This document shows, in pieces, positions 1 to 11,867 of a stretch of DNA of 64,000 nt (position 1 is its first letter; each line of letters begins with the position of its first letter). Where the stretch lies: positions 19,897,029 to 19,961,028 of the forward strand of contig OX467083.1 of NCBI GenBank assembly GCA_950106755.1, written 5' to 3'. The notes under the pieces were generated by a model. That model did not search any database. It was not told the DNA's origin and was given only the letters and a program-made list of their open reading frames with translations. A program made the translations under genes and the position numbers. This stretch comes from Climacium dendroides (taxonomy: Eukaryota > Streptophyta > Bryopsida > Hypnales > Climaciaceae).

Positions 1-1191
1 CCAAGTATGTGTATCTTGTACCGTTGCCATAGTCAAAACAAAAATAAAAGTAATTTTCTAATTTTTTAGTTCATAAAAATACTTCAAAATTCAATAACTT
101 TCACACCGTGAGTTGGAATGCTACGAAACCAAGCCGATGCACCCCTCCTCACCGAGGGCTTTCTGACGGTACCAAAACTGTGACCAAAATATAAGAAAAA
201 GTAATTCTCTAATTTTTTAGAACAAAAAATAACTCGAAAATGCATAACTTTCACACTGTAGGTTCGAACACCACAAAACCAAGCCAGCGCACCCCTCCTT
301 GCCGAGGGCTTTCCGACAGTACCAAGCACGCGACCGGGGGATGCACGATCCGAGAGATCTCAACATGACAAACAAAACAAACAAACAAACAAAACAAACA
401 TGTTGTTTTAATAGAAGAGATGCTATGCTCTTATATTTAGATTGTATACACAATGTGGATTTATCTTAAACTCTTAAATGGAGATTGGAGATTCTTGATT
501 GAGTAGGACATAACATTATTTCCAATAAAATAATCTCTCAACTACATTTTTAGAAGTTTCAATAAGACCTTATTCAAAAAAGTGAACCAATGTTATAAGA
601 ATAGAGCCTAGAGCCTCTTGTAGTACGACAACTTGTTCATATAATGGTGTCCAAAAAGGACATGCAAAGAAAATAAAATATTCTTTTCAAATGCCAACAA
701 GGCCCAACAAAACAAAGAAAATAGAATCCATGCTCAATGCTTATTCAGAAGCTTTTAAGTATAGTTACTGGAGTATTTGTCCTAGAAAAGTGCACTATCA
801 GCCAACATGGATCATAAAACTAACTATATCAACAATGGCCACACATTTTAAAAACATTCTCAGCAAGTCTGGTTACGGATAGAATCAGTTCAAAACCACA
901 AAAGATAGAACAGATTCGCATTTCAGTCGGATGATAATTATAACTAAGTTAGATCAAACAGGTACAGATGACAGTATTGTTTTGATAATGAGTTTGGTAA
1001 CTCTCTTAAAATTTGACATCATGCTCAATGACGGACCACACCAAACCTATACGTGCCGTTCACCTGCTGCATTTTACCGATTACCGAATGGCAGTACTCA
1101 GAGCTATCTTCTCAACTATACAATCAATATCATTTCCCAGCTCTTGTAATCAGAGGTACTTATCCATTGCCGCATTGTTCAATGATGCAGG
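1..1191. other. Intergenic region at the left edge
   Basis: No gene is recognised here. The first 340 bases hold two imperfect tandem copies of a unit of about 145 bases. An AAAC-type simple repeat lies at 367-400. Bases nearest 1191 are probably the 3' untranslated region of the minus-strand acyl-CoA oxidase gene. The small open frames are not supported by any family resemblance. Confidence 0.6.
40..335. repeat. Two-copy imperfect tandem repeat, unit about 145 bp
   Basis: Both copies (about 40-185 and 186-335) run through the same landmarks: CTAATTTTTTAG, ATAACTTTCACAC, AAACCAAGCC, GCACCCCTCC and GAGGGCTTTC. The overlapping minus-strand frames translate to repeated peptides only because the DNA is repeated. 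Confidence 0.75.
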
Positions 1192-4100
1192 TCAGTTTTT
1201 GCTGGTGTTACGAACCATTCCTTCCGAGGTGCCAAGAGTTTTGGGCTTTCGTCCACTAGGTTTGATACTTGCTATTCCAGTGATTTCGCGGCCCGTCACC
1301 AAAGCGTTGATTTCATACGTCCCCTCATAGGTGTAAATTGGCTCCAGGTCACAGAAGGCCTGAATCAAAATGAAGAAACCAAAGTTAGCTCATTTATCCT
1401 CAGAAAAAAAGCTTCTGTTACTTAACAGATGATGCTACAAGCCGTAGTCTGCATCAACTAGCCTCTCGCTGAGGTGTCTCGCATTGTATGCAAGAACTTG
1501 TTTATTGCTCATCTAGAGAAAATATTAGTCATAGTCAAAAGTCACAAAATCATCCATTCACAACCAAATCTTGTCCATAACTTCGCTTATTTTGGCAACA
1601 TCTACCTGCGAGTTATCAGCCAGCTCAAAGCTTTTGATGCAAACTATGGTGACAAATAGGGTAAGTTAGGTTGCTAGGAATAGTCTCATCATTGATGCAG
1701 CTCACCTATTCTCGATAACATGGCTGCTCTCGCCAGTTATCTCGCCCAAAAACTCTCCTAATGAATCTAGTATACTCGCTTGATTCAATGCCCAACTCAT
1801 GAAAAGAGGTCTATGTAGTGTCAAGGAGATTCATCTCATCTCATCTCCTCACTAGCGTTCACGTAGAGCTACATATGAACATGTATATGTAAAATGAGAT
1901 AACCTACAAGTTCACATGCATTCAATCCGGGACAAATGAATACAGTCTCGATGACAATTACGCGAACAATCACGATGAAGGCTTCTATATCAATATCGAA
2001 TTCTGTGAATCTACATGTGGAAGAAGCTGACCTTTGCAACGAGGAAATCTGCAAGTATTCCATTTCCGCCTAGAAGCTCCCTCCCCAACGCCACTGTCTC
2101 ACGAGCTCGCTTTGTGTTCCAGGCCTGAAGTATCCACAAAATCATTGCGACAAAAAATCATTGAGTTATAAGAGATGCCGGGCAACTGCAAGAATAATGA
2201 CACATCTGGACAAAGACCATATGACCAAGGCCATGGGGAAAAGAGTTTCGCAGCAAGCAATACTAAAGCCCTCCGAAGGCACCAGTATTCTAGAAACCAT
2301 AGCCACACTAAACCCTGTTAATTCATAATTCCATTACTTGAAGCAGTTTCAAAAGTAAATCCTCCCAATTGTTATGCAACTGGGATTTATAGAATACCTC
2401 TGGGGAATGGGCTTTCTACTAGTGCAACGATGGCAGTCTGCAATGTACTAAGCCCCCAAAGTGGTCAAACTCTTTATCCTTCTATATGTCACAAGATGTT
2501 ATTTTGGAAGAATTTGGATTGGACTACAGCCTACCTTGCAAAGACTGGCTTGGCCAGGAGTCATCTTGCCCGCATCGTAGATTTTGCAGAGACGCCATCC
2601 GAGTAGGAACATCGCCTGAATGTTTCCCAACATCCGCACTAGTTTTTCTTGATTAATCTGAAGGGCAGCCAAAGGAGCTCCGAACTGCTTCCTCTCTAAT
2701 AGGTACCTGCATTTTCCACCCAAGGATCGATCAGCTTAACCGGAAAATAGGAGAGAACGACTAGAACTTAAGACTTCCATACGAATAAAGTAATCCAATA
2801 AAAATTAACCCCAAAGTGCTCACATGACCCAAAGTGATAGCTTCCATATCTTAAGGAGTTGAATAATTTTTTCAGGAAGCTTCAAGGTAATAGATGCATC
2901 AACAAAAAGAAGAAATCCTACCCTAACTTTTTAAACATTATTTCAAATTGACTGTTAGCTGCCAAAATGGAATTTCTATTTTTGCCTTGAGCATGTGGAT
3001 AACCAGAGAAGAACGAATTGCGGACATCTACATAACAAGTGAAATTGGGTAAAACAAATCCAAGACAAACCTATGGCAGATGTCATATACACCCATGGCG
3101 ATGCCAATTGGCTGCCATGCAACCATGACCCGAGATACAGCCAACACCTACAAGAAGCGAATACAGGTACATCTTAGGTTGTCAAGCAGCATCTCAAACA
3201 CAATCCAGAATGAAAATGGCCAGAAAATACAAAACGTGCAATTTCCAAAGTGATAACTTCATAAACTAAGCACTCAAAACCCCTTCATGAGCTCCCCTAC
3301 AACAACTGACGATAGGATTCATTCATAATGATATATGTATAATAACACCATCCTGAAAACGAAAATGAGAATATTAGATGAGCCATTCGTTAAAAGGAGA
3401 TCAAGTCGACGGTGATCAACAGTAATCTATGTGGCTTGCACTTCTGATATGACAACGAGAAACTGAATCACAGATCATTGATTGAGATAATTCGATAGAT
3501 GATATACAAAACTTGAAGACCAATTCGAGAAACATAGGGTTGGATGACAATAAGTTAAACGATTTGCAAGAAAACGTGATTTTCAGTGAAATTTGACTGT
3601 TTCAGAGACTTTTGACTTCATGATGATAATCATCTCCATAATTCATGATACATAGGGAGGGACTCCGTATGATCCCTATGACCATGGATAGACCTCCCCA
3701 TGAATTGTGAGAAAGACTCATTACATGATATTCTCAAAAATCTTCTCATCTTGCTTAATACCCGTTAAAATGATCACTATTACCACCAGACATGTCCGAT
3801 GGTAATATTACACTATTACCGATGGAAGAATTCAAGTACCTTGTTGGTATCTTTGAAAGAGTTGATTCCAGGGATACGGTCCTCTTCAGGAATAAACACA
3901 TCACTCATGACTATGTCACCATTTTGCACCATCCTCAATCCGATTTTGTTCTCAATTTTTGTCGCTCTATACCCAGGTGTACCTTTCTTCACGATAAACC
4001 TACACAGATCATGGTGCAATATTCATTGGAAGGAAAAAATTGTTCTTTGTCATCATCAAAAGTTCCCTAGAGACTAGAGACTAGGTGGTCACAACCATCA

Positions 4101-6143
4101 TCATAAAGGCATGGTACACATCAGATGAGAAGAGCCGGATGTAGTTTCATTGTGATTTACGCAAAAAAATTTATGAACAAAAAGAGATCGTGATAATCTG
4201 AAGGCCGCATACCCATTTATTTGATTGGTTTGTAAGTTCCGCGCAAATATAACGGCTACATCTGCAAACGTTGCATTACCGATCCACCGTTTCTGCCCAT
4301 TCAAAAGCCAACCCCCTTCTACCTGCTCCCTCAAACCATGAATCCACAATTAAACCGACAGATGTATACATTTACTGCAACAGAAGATTACAGTAGACAT
4401 TTCAGGAAGATTAGGCCACAGATGAAGTTTCCGATCAAGACTGCAGCGTGTCAGCAGATGCAGTGCAACTTATGAAGTGTAGTTCGATCTGTAACAACCC
4501 TCAGGAATTTCCCAGCTGCCATAGGCAGGTTGAAAATATCTTCATAGATTCTTGCCAAATCAATTAAGAAGCATTTCACTTCGAAAATTCACTAAAAATA
4601 ATATTAGTACATGAATTATAGTATGATACGCTAGAGTTATAAAGCCAGCAACAATTAGATAAGTCCAGAAAATTTGTTGCTAATTTGTTCAGAGTTTTTT
4701 AAATTATATATACAGCAATTTCATGAACAAGGAAACGCATTGGTGCCTCAAATAGCATTATTAGAAACTAAATTCTTCCAAGTCTGGCAATAACCAATGT
4801 GGCTTCTAAGAAAAGTCTTACAGGATGAAAGCCGTAGCTAAATTGGATGAATGGGACACATCTGTCCTCGCCAGCAATTAGAGTCCGACATCAACCAAAG
4901 AATGGAAACCGAAGGGTCACAGTTTACCTTCTTGGCAGTAGTATTTAGTGAGCTTGCATCACTACCATATCCAGGCTCAGTCAATCCCTGAAAATCATTA
5001 AGAAGAAACCGAAATATTATCGATTTTCCCAGCAACCATAAATTAAAATGAGATGTAATGCCTCACATTTCCGTGGATAAATGCACAGTAATATCCTTAA
5101 AAGACATGCACGGACAAAGCAAATTCAGATGTACGACTTCTCAAATTGATCAATATGCTGGTTCATCTTATTAAAAGACAAGCATGGGCATACCCAGCAC
5201 CCAACAAGGTCAAAGCGAGCAAGACGGGGCAGGTACTTCTGTTTCTGTTCCTCACTTCCCAACATGGCTGCACATAACGCAACTTCAAAGTCAATGCTGT
5301 ATTTTATACTATCAGTTATCAAACAGAAAGCATCAATTCGTTTCACTAAGGCCTGCACTATGTCCATTTGGAAGTGGCACAACAAGAGCGTCCAATGATA
5401 AAGGGCATGTTCACATTGATGCTCTAAGCGCTCAATTAGTTGAGTGCGAACATAGCAGTTAGAGAAATAAATGGAAATATTTTTCTTAGAACGTGATTGC
5501 TTTACCAATAGTAGCCATGCACAAGCTGGAGTGCACCAGTACAAAAGTAGAGCAGCTAGCATCCACGCGCGCTATTTCTGAAGTTGCCAACGCACTACTC
5601 AATATGGACATCCCAGGGCAACCATATCCCTGCCAAAAGTAAACAACATTAATGCTTCTCACTGCTCTAAATCATCCGGATCTCCATTAACCCCTCGGTG
5701 ATTTAACTAAAAATAGAAAGTCCACGTGGAAATTTATAGTCAATTACAATTCCTGCCAAAGGTATTATTATCATTCAAAAATTGTGAAGCACGCTTTCTT
5801 CTTTCAACTAGTATACTTTGCTACCACGATTATCTTCAGAGGAGCACACAGTATCTACACAAAGAGTGCATTTCCATATGACGAATCTTTCTACAATCGG
5901 ACAAATCAAGATGTTGAGTAGAAAGATAATCTCCACTCAAAACGATGCTCAACATGACAAAGGTTCTATGATCCTTCGCACCTGATATTAGAATTCGTGT
6001 TAGTAAGAGACTTAGGAATGGCTTTAGGTACATCTCTGGACTAAACTCACTTTGTTAACACCAGGACTTTCGAAGACTATAAGAATTGCCAAAAAAATTT
6101 GGACCATTTCTCGATTTGTGCGTGTCATCCTTGCGCAGGGGCC

Positions 6144-6175
<32 letters not shown>

Positions 6176-8179
6176 TCAGATGTCTCCGAAGAGACGTGGA
6201 AGTGAGGAGCACGACGAGCCTATACAAGCTTCCCCTACGAAGCTACCAAAGCATATGGGATTTATCCACAATACTCGGCCCCTTCTTCCCAGTCCGCAGT
6301 TCAATGCGGTGTCAAATTTGGCCATAATATAACCTCCTTCCCCCTACACTTTGGCTCATTTGTGGCAATCTATCTTAGGTGAGATACACCTAAGTAGTCA
6401 CATTCAGAATCACCTAACTTTGACATTTCATCAAATGAAACCAGGGTGCACAATTCCAATATGGCAAGATAGAGGTACAAACCTTGGTCGTGCCTCCAGC
6501 AACCATGAGGCTGGCAATATGGGGCACACATTCGAACGGGAACTCTGCCTTCTCCCAATACTGCAGTCACACAAAAGAGAATCCTTATTATCTCGACGAC
6601 TCATGTCTACGTGGCAACTCAAATACCTGATCAAAATAGTCCGTCACTGAGGCATAAGTCGTGTAATAAGGTTGAGCAACGACCTGAAGGGAAGGGCGAT
6701 TAACCAAGGATATAGGGTTTTAAAATGACCAATTCAACCGATCATATTGTGGAAAACAAAATTCATATGTGGCCAAATAATATATCAGCAGACTCAGCAG
6801 ACAGAGGCCAGTGCATGTGTAGGTCAATAAATAAATAAATTCCCTATGTGACCTACTCAAAACTGCGAGAAACAACAGGAGACCTAATTTGGGCTTCTTG
6901 GTCCTGTAGGGGTTAAAGAAGAGAACACAATGACAGATACAGTAGAACCTCTCTAAGTACACCCTCCATAAGTCAATAAACCACTCTTAACCAATATTGT
7001 CAGACCAGTCCCGGACTTGTCCCTATACAAAGGTTATGACTAAAAATGATCCTCTGTAAACAAATAAACCTCTCTAATGCAATCTTGTCAGATGGTCCCG
7101 GACCTATTGGTTAAAAGAGGTTTACTGTACGAACCTTGGTCATGACTGGTGCAACGTGCGTCTCCATCACATCTCGTATGCGCTTCCGGATAGCAATGTC
7201 CTCAGACGACAGCAAGTCATCCAGCTGGAAAAAGTCCGACACTGTAATTTTCAAGAATGACCAGATTCAGCAATAAGTAACAATTCCAACCATGACATGC
7301 AGAGTCGTACGCAAGAGGAGAAGAAATCATTGAAGGTGAAAAAGCAAACTTAAACGTAGAGGATACTTGAGGCATTCCAACCAGTATGCAGATTGTGTTT
7401 TATTGGGAGATGACAACAGAGCTGTCTGAAGAGATTACTCTAAATACAAGAGCCAAATCTGCTGATATCAAATCTTTATCACTGCGTATGTATTTCATAT
7501 GCAGTTTCAAAGTGGGAGGTTGTAGACCATTATTGAAGCTACGGTAAACAATCTCATTTCCTTCCCAAGATGAGTGGCCATAGACAATTAACCAAGTCAT
7601 GCTTACACCCCAACTTGCTAATTGAATTCCAACCATGTGTAAGAATAGATGAGTTGGAAAGGATAATACGGGACAGGATCGGGTTCTCAACAGTTTTGAT
7701 ATCCTCTATCCTATACTTTCAAAGACTATTTTCACAAAGAAAACAGGAGCAGGAACAAAATAAAAATAAAGTCAATACGCACCTGATGCTGGGAATATTG
7801 ATGCTGGAGTTGCCTGCGGAAACGCAGATTGTACATCCAATGGAGGAAGGCCAATTCCCAGAGTTGGTACACTTTCCAGCTGAGCTGCTACACAGAGTCA
7901 GATCTCGTCTCAGCTTGACCATGTAATGATAATAAATGCAATTTAAAATTGGTACACTAATTAGTAGAATGAATTCTACAGGCGTACCCAAATTGCAGCT
8001 CTCATTCAAGTTCAAAACTGCCATGGCATTCACCAATTCGAAAGAGCTATCTAGAGACAAGCCATTGCTTCTTAATGAAATTACGTACAGGAGAAGTCAC
8101 TGTCTGCAGGCTCCAGGTGACCGTGAATGCGAGCCAACCTCCACTGGCTTCTTTGCTTCATTCCCATCGATTGCTCCAT
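1192..8179 (-). CDS. ACX4: Acyl-CoA oxidase, short-chain (ACX4 type), 13 coding exons
   Basis: Predicted peroxisomal FAD enzyme oxidising short-chain acyl-CoA to trans-2-enoyl-CoA with O2 in beta-oxidation. Coding exons in transcript order: 8101-8179, 7783-7887, 7135-7241, 6483-6560, 5506-5629, 5194-5282, 4928-4987, 4213-4322, 3840-3999, 3071-3147, 2535-2706, 2032-2124, 1192-1359; phases agree at every junction, giving about 473 residues (Arabidopsis ACX4 is about 436). ACX4 landmarks include [59 protein letters not shown] and GRELLGGNG. The catalytic Glu is in [17 protein letters not shown]. The first exon is the weakest part: its donor was chosen to keep phase, and an acceptor just upstream of its ATG implies a 5' untranslated exon near 9055-9430. 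The C-terminus is Ser-Lys-Asn, not the usual SRL/SKL peroxisomal signal. Confidence 0.9.
6091..6195 (-). ncRNA. U6: U6 spliceosomal snRNA gene nested in the ACX4-like intron
   Basis: Read on the minus strand from 6195, the sequence is U6: a 5' stem-loop with UUCG loop, GATAAAATTGGAACG, the ACAGAGA box in ATACAGAGAAGATTAGC, the AGC triad, GCCCCTGCGCAAGGATGA, GACACGCACAAATCGAG and AAATGGTCCAAA, then seven T (6097-6091) as Pol III terminator. Against the usual plant U6, the 5' stem is GUCUC/GAGAC instead of GUCCC/GGGAC: two changes that keep pairing, which argues for a working gene. It lies in the host intron 5630-6482, on the same strand as the host. Confidence 0.95.
6219..6261 (-). promoter_or_regulatory. 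Candidate U6 promoter: degenerate USE plus TATA
   Basis: Upstream of the U6 start at 6195, the minus strand has ATCCCATATGC (6261-6251), which matches the plant upstream sequence element RTCCCACATCG at about 8 of 11 positions, and TTGTATAGG (6227-6219) at about -24 to -32. The two boxes are about 25 bases apart, the spacing typical of Pol III rather than Pol II plant snRNA promoters. The USE match is imperfect, so activity is inferred. Confidence 0.6.
6940..7127. mobile_element. Emigrant/Lemi-like MITE (188 bp) with TA target duplication
   Basis: The left end reads CAGTAGAACCTCTCTAAG and the right end, reversed, CAGTAAACCTCTTTTAAC, the terminal signature of Emigrant-type (pogo/Tc1-mariner) plant MITEs. 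It is flanked by TA at 6938-6939 and 7128-7129. The interior has two copies of a unit containing TTGTCAGA and GTCCCGGAC. It sits in an ACX4-like intron directly beside the 5' splice site of exon 7135-7241. Confidence 0.75.
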
Positions 8180-9430
8180 AGCTCTATTCACCTCGTTTAA
8201 TCTAGAAGCACTGACCTGCAAGGAACAGCACCTTCAGAATTAAACAGCAATTTACAAGCCCTATCGGAGATCCGACATGATTTTCAGTAATATTAGAATA
8301 AAAAGAATCTTCCCAATGATTCACAGAGAGGTCTTCACCTGGCCTCCACAGAGACTTACTCATGTAGGATCGCTATAACTAGGTGATTCGTGGGTTTAGG
8401 GTTTCTCAATGATCGATAAGCATATTATACGATAAGCATAGAGAGGCCTCGCCATATATCATCATAGGGAGCCCATGGGAAGATCCTCTTTAGGATGTTG
8501 TCTAAAAGTTCCTGAAAAAGTCAAAACAAGGTTGCTCTAACCCCAAATTACTAGCTCCCTCATAGAGAATTAGACCGAAATTCTGCGATCCAGCTCTGAC
8601 ACGGTTACTTTCAGAAAAGAAAAGAAAGGCACCATTTCCAATACACAAGAATTTCCTCCAAGAACTTCAAAACCCCTGAAATGAGATATTCCTTGAACCC
8701 TTAAACAGCGATTCTAATGAGACATACCACTACAGTCGGATCCATATGCACGCCACTGCGATCATAACCTAACCTAACTCGTCACAAAAAAGCATTGTAA
8801 ATATACAGAAAATGAACTCTTATCAATTTCAAAACAATCCAAAGTGCAATGAGAATGTAGAAACCCACACAAAAAGAAACCCGAAGGAGTGTTGAAACGC
8901 TACGTACGTCTGATTCTCAAAGGAACTAATGGGCACAATCAGGGAATTAAAGTACGCAGAAGAAAATTCTCAAAAGCGAAGAAACTCAGCATTTGAGGAA
9001 TGCAACCCAAAATTGCGTACAAACGAATCGACTGGGTCTGGTCAAGATCATACCCGTAGCTCGAAATTTGCGATCAGAGCTCTAGTTTGAAGTGCAATCG
9101 AAGCAAATTCGGGAGGCAAATTGAGGCAATTACTAGCAGAGTTTCCGACCTCGAATCCAATCAATGGAAGAAGAAGCTAGAAAAGAACAAACAATTCCAA
9201 ACCTGTTAGAAGTTTGATGATCCCCGAGTTGACGGAAGCACACATCAGATGCTATGCGAAGGTAGAACTGAAGTTGCGAAAATCTGCGACCAAAACTTGT
9301 ATCATCGGCAACGACGGTGCAAAGAGAAAACAGTGCCCACCGTCTTTGCAGTGACGAGCTTCCTGCCACCTCGGATCGCTTGGATTCCACGTCAGCATTC
9401 TGACTGGACGGGATAAAGCAACGCACACCT
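8180..9430 (-). other. Probable 5' untranslated exon, leader intron and promoter side of the ACX4-like gene
   Basis: An acceptor-like TTGCAG precedes the start exon near 8217, and a donor-like CTACGG/GTATGA lies near 9054-9060 on the minus strand, suggesting a leader intron. The 97-codon minus frame at 9133-9426 would then lie in the leader; it resembles no known family. No promoter element is claimed. Confidence 0.4.
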
Positions 9431-11867
9431 CCTTTGAATCTGAAAATAGAAATTTGTGAGCACTCTTATTGAAAAGGTGTGGTTTGACGAATGAGAGTGC
9501 TCAAAATATTTTAATTTTGTGACCTAGTATTCAATGTGTTTTGGGTTGGTTTTTTTTTTTGGGGGGGGGGGAATTTTTTTTTTAAACATATGGACAATTT
9601 CCATTGATATAGGAAAAAAGTACATAGAATGAGAGGAACAAGTGCCCAATGAAAATATTTTAATTTTTTTTAAATCTAAAAAAAACAATATAAACCATCA
9701 ACACACAAGGAAACCAGGGCTAGTCGCCAACAGCCAAGAGTAGGCTAGATGTTGAGCAATCAAGCAAGCTAGCAAAATGCCAAAAAACACAACAACCAAC
9801 ACAAAGTCTATACCTCCAAGTCCTTGAGATAGTCGCTACTTTAGTTGAAGTCATTCATCTTAGGGTGAGCCAATTTTCAACTCATCATAAGCTAAATTCT
9901 CTTGCCAAAAAAATCTGATTGTAGCCATATGTGGTCAAATTGCCAGAGAGTTTTCAATGGCTTTGAAGATATGTTTGCACCTAAGGTGTAGAAAAAGTGG
10001 AGTATAAAATTATAATGCAACTAGGGTTATAAAGTGCTTTAAATACAAACTTTGAGACAATGAATATTCTTTCAAGATTGAAGGCTAGTTCCAACACAAA
10101 AGGAAAAATAAAATTCTTTGAGGTGTAAGTAGGGAACAAAAAGATCCTACTTTTGACCAAAAATTTAAAATAGCTTCACTATTCTAAAGGTCCAAACATT
10201 GTTTTTTTTAACGTGGCACAAGTAAATTAAAATAATAATAATAATAATAATAATAATAATTTATTGTTGCAATTGCACTATTGCCATACAAACTCGCGGC
10301 CTTCTTCAAGGTTTAGATTTTTGTAATGACCATATAACCATAGAAGGTGCTTATAACATAGGTACCTAGCTATAACATAGAAGCCTATAATATAAATATC
10401 TTGTAACTATAGAAAGTGCCTATAATAAGTATTTATAATATAAGAGCCTGGGGTCTTAGGTTCATAAACTCAAGATCCTAGGTTCACATGCCTTAGCACC
10501 CCTACGCCTAAGGAATAGCTTTTAGATCCAACAATTGTCAAAACTTTTGACTGCATAGTTAAAAAGTTATTGCATAATATATAATTTTCATTATTCAACG
10601 AGCAACTTGGGTAGCTTAGAAAAATCACTTTTTAAGAAATAAAATTTTATAACTGATTATATATACATATGTGGAATGCTTTTAATCATTCCATTTTGAT
10701 TAATGAAATGAAAGTTATGAGGAGTTTTAGTTTGTGGGTAGTTATGGAATCTCTACTTTAAAATAAACTTTGAAGTTCTTTATTTAATTTAGTTTTCAAT
10801 ATTTTTGAAAAAACATATAAAAATTGGGTGTAGATTGTTTATTAAAACATTACAACCATTGGGAATGGCATTTTTCAATTCCAGAACCAAATTCTTATCA
10901 ATTTAGTATTTTAAATCATACTCTATTTTTTCATGCTTGAATATGTAATATTTTTTCTTTGAAATTTTTTAAATGTATTTCTAGCTTATTTCTTCAACAT
11001 GTTATGGAGGATAACAAGTTGCAGGATCTATACATTTTTGTATAAAAAACTTGAAAGATGAAATCTAACCATTTGGAAAGAGTTGAAAATACTTCATTTT
11101 GAAATTCAAGCAACTTGATTTTGCAATTTGTAAGGTTTCTTTCTCTGAAATTTTAGGAGGGTGTACTCTAACAAGTTAATTAAAGGATCCTATTGTTGAA
11201 TTTATTAATGAATATATGTAGATGAAGATTTTAACCTTGCTTTGTGCTTAAGAACTTTGAAGCAATTTGGGGCATGAAAACTTGAAATACCTTTAGGAGG
11301 TAATTATATTGAAACCAACCATTGAAGTATTTTATTTTATTATAATTTATCATAATTTGTCTTATAATTCACTATAGAGTTAGGAATATTGACTATTTTC
11401 AAAGAATATCTCTAACAAAAGCATTGAAGCTCTTATTTTGAATAATAAAGAAATAAGATAACTTTAGGTAAACATGTTGATATGGATGTAGAAGACAAGA
11501 TCTATGTGATGAATGACTTTTAAATTCTTTGGTCTATGAACAACCTCTATTTAGCAGGCAAAGAAGAAAACCTCAATTGATAAGGTTACCCAACGTTATC
11601 ATGTTATCCTATTGCTTTGTTGTCACATTCAAAAGAATTATATCAACTTGGGTGGAAATTTTTTATTTGGATGATCAAACCTAGATAGTTTATCCATACA
11701 TTAGAACATGTCCATAAGTATATACTATAATGTCATCAATGTCAATAGATTGGGTCACTTGCTTAGAGGACATGTCATTTGTTTGTCCCATTAGTACAAT
11801 TGAGTATTAGATTTCCAATTAATGGCAACTCTTCAAAAACATATAAAACAATGTCATTTGCTTTTGG
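9431..11867. other. AT-rich intergenic DNA
   Basis: No gene seen. It holds G and T runs near 9550-9585, an AAT microsatellite at about 10226-10262, and a stretch at about 10560-11170 that resembles the interior of the 24602-25535 element (shared course around TTCCATTTTGATTA, AAAGTTATG and ACCATTGGGA), so probably an old diverged copy. Confidence 0.55.
10226..10262. repeat. AAT microsatellite
   Basis: An uninterrupted run of about eleven AAT units. Confidence 0.9.

Noticed and set aside
240..275. tRNA T-arm-like GGTTCGAAC
   Set aside because: No acceptor stem, D-arm or anticodon arm can be placed around it, and it belongs to a tandem repeat.
5125..5562. 145-codon minus-strand frame
   Set aside because: It runs through an intron; only 5194-5282 is coding in this frame, and the neighbouring exon uses another frame.
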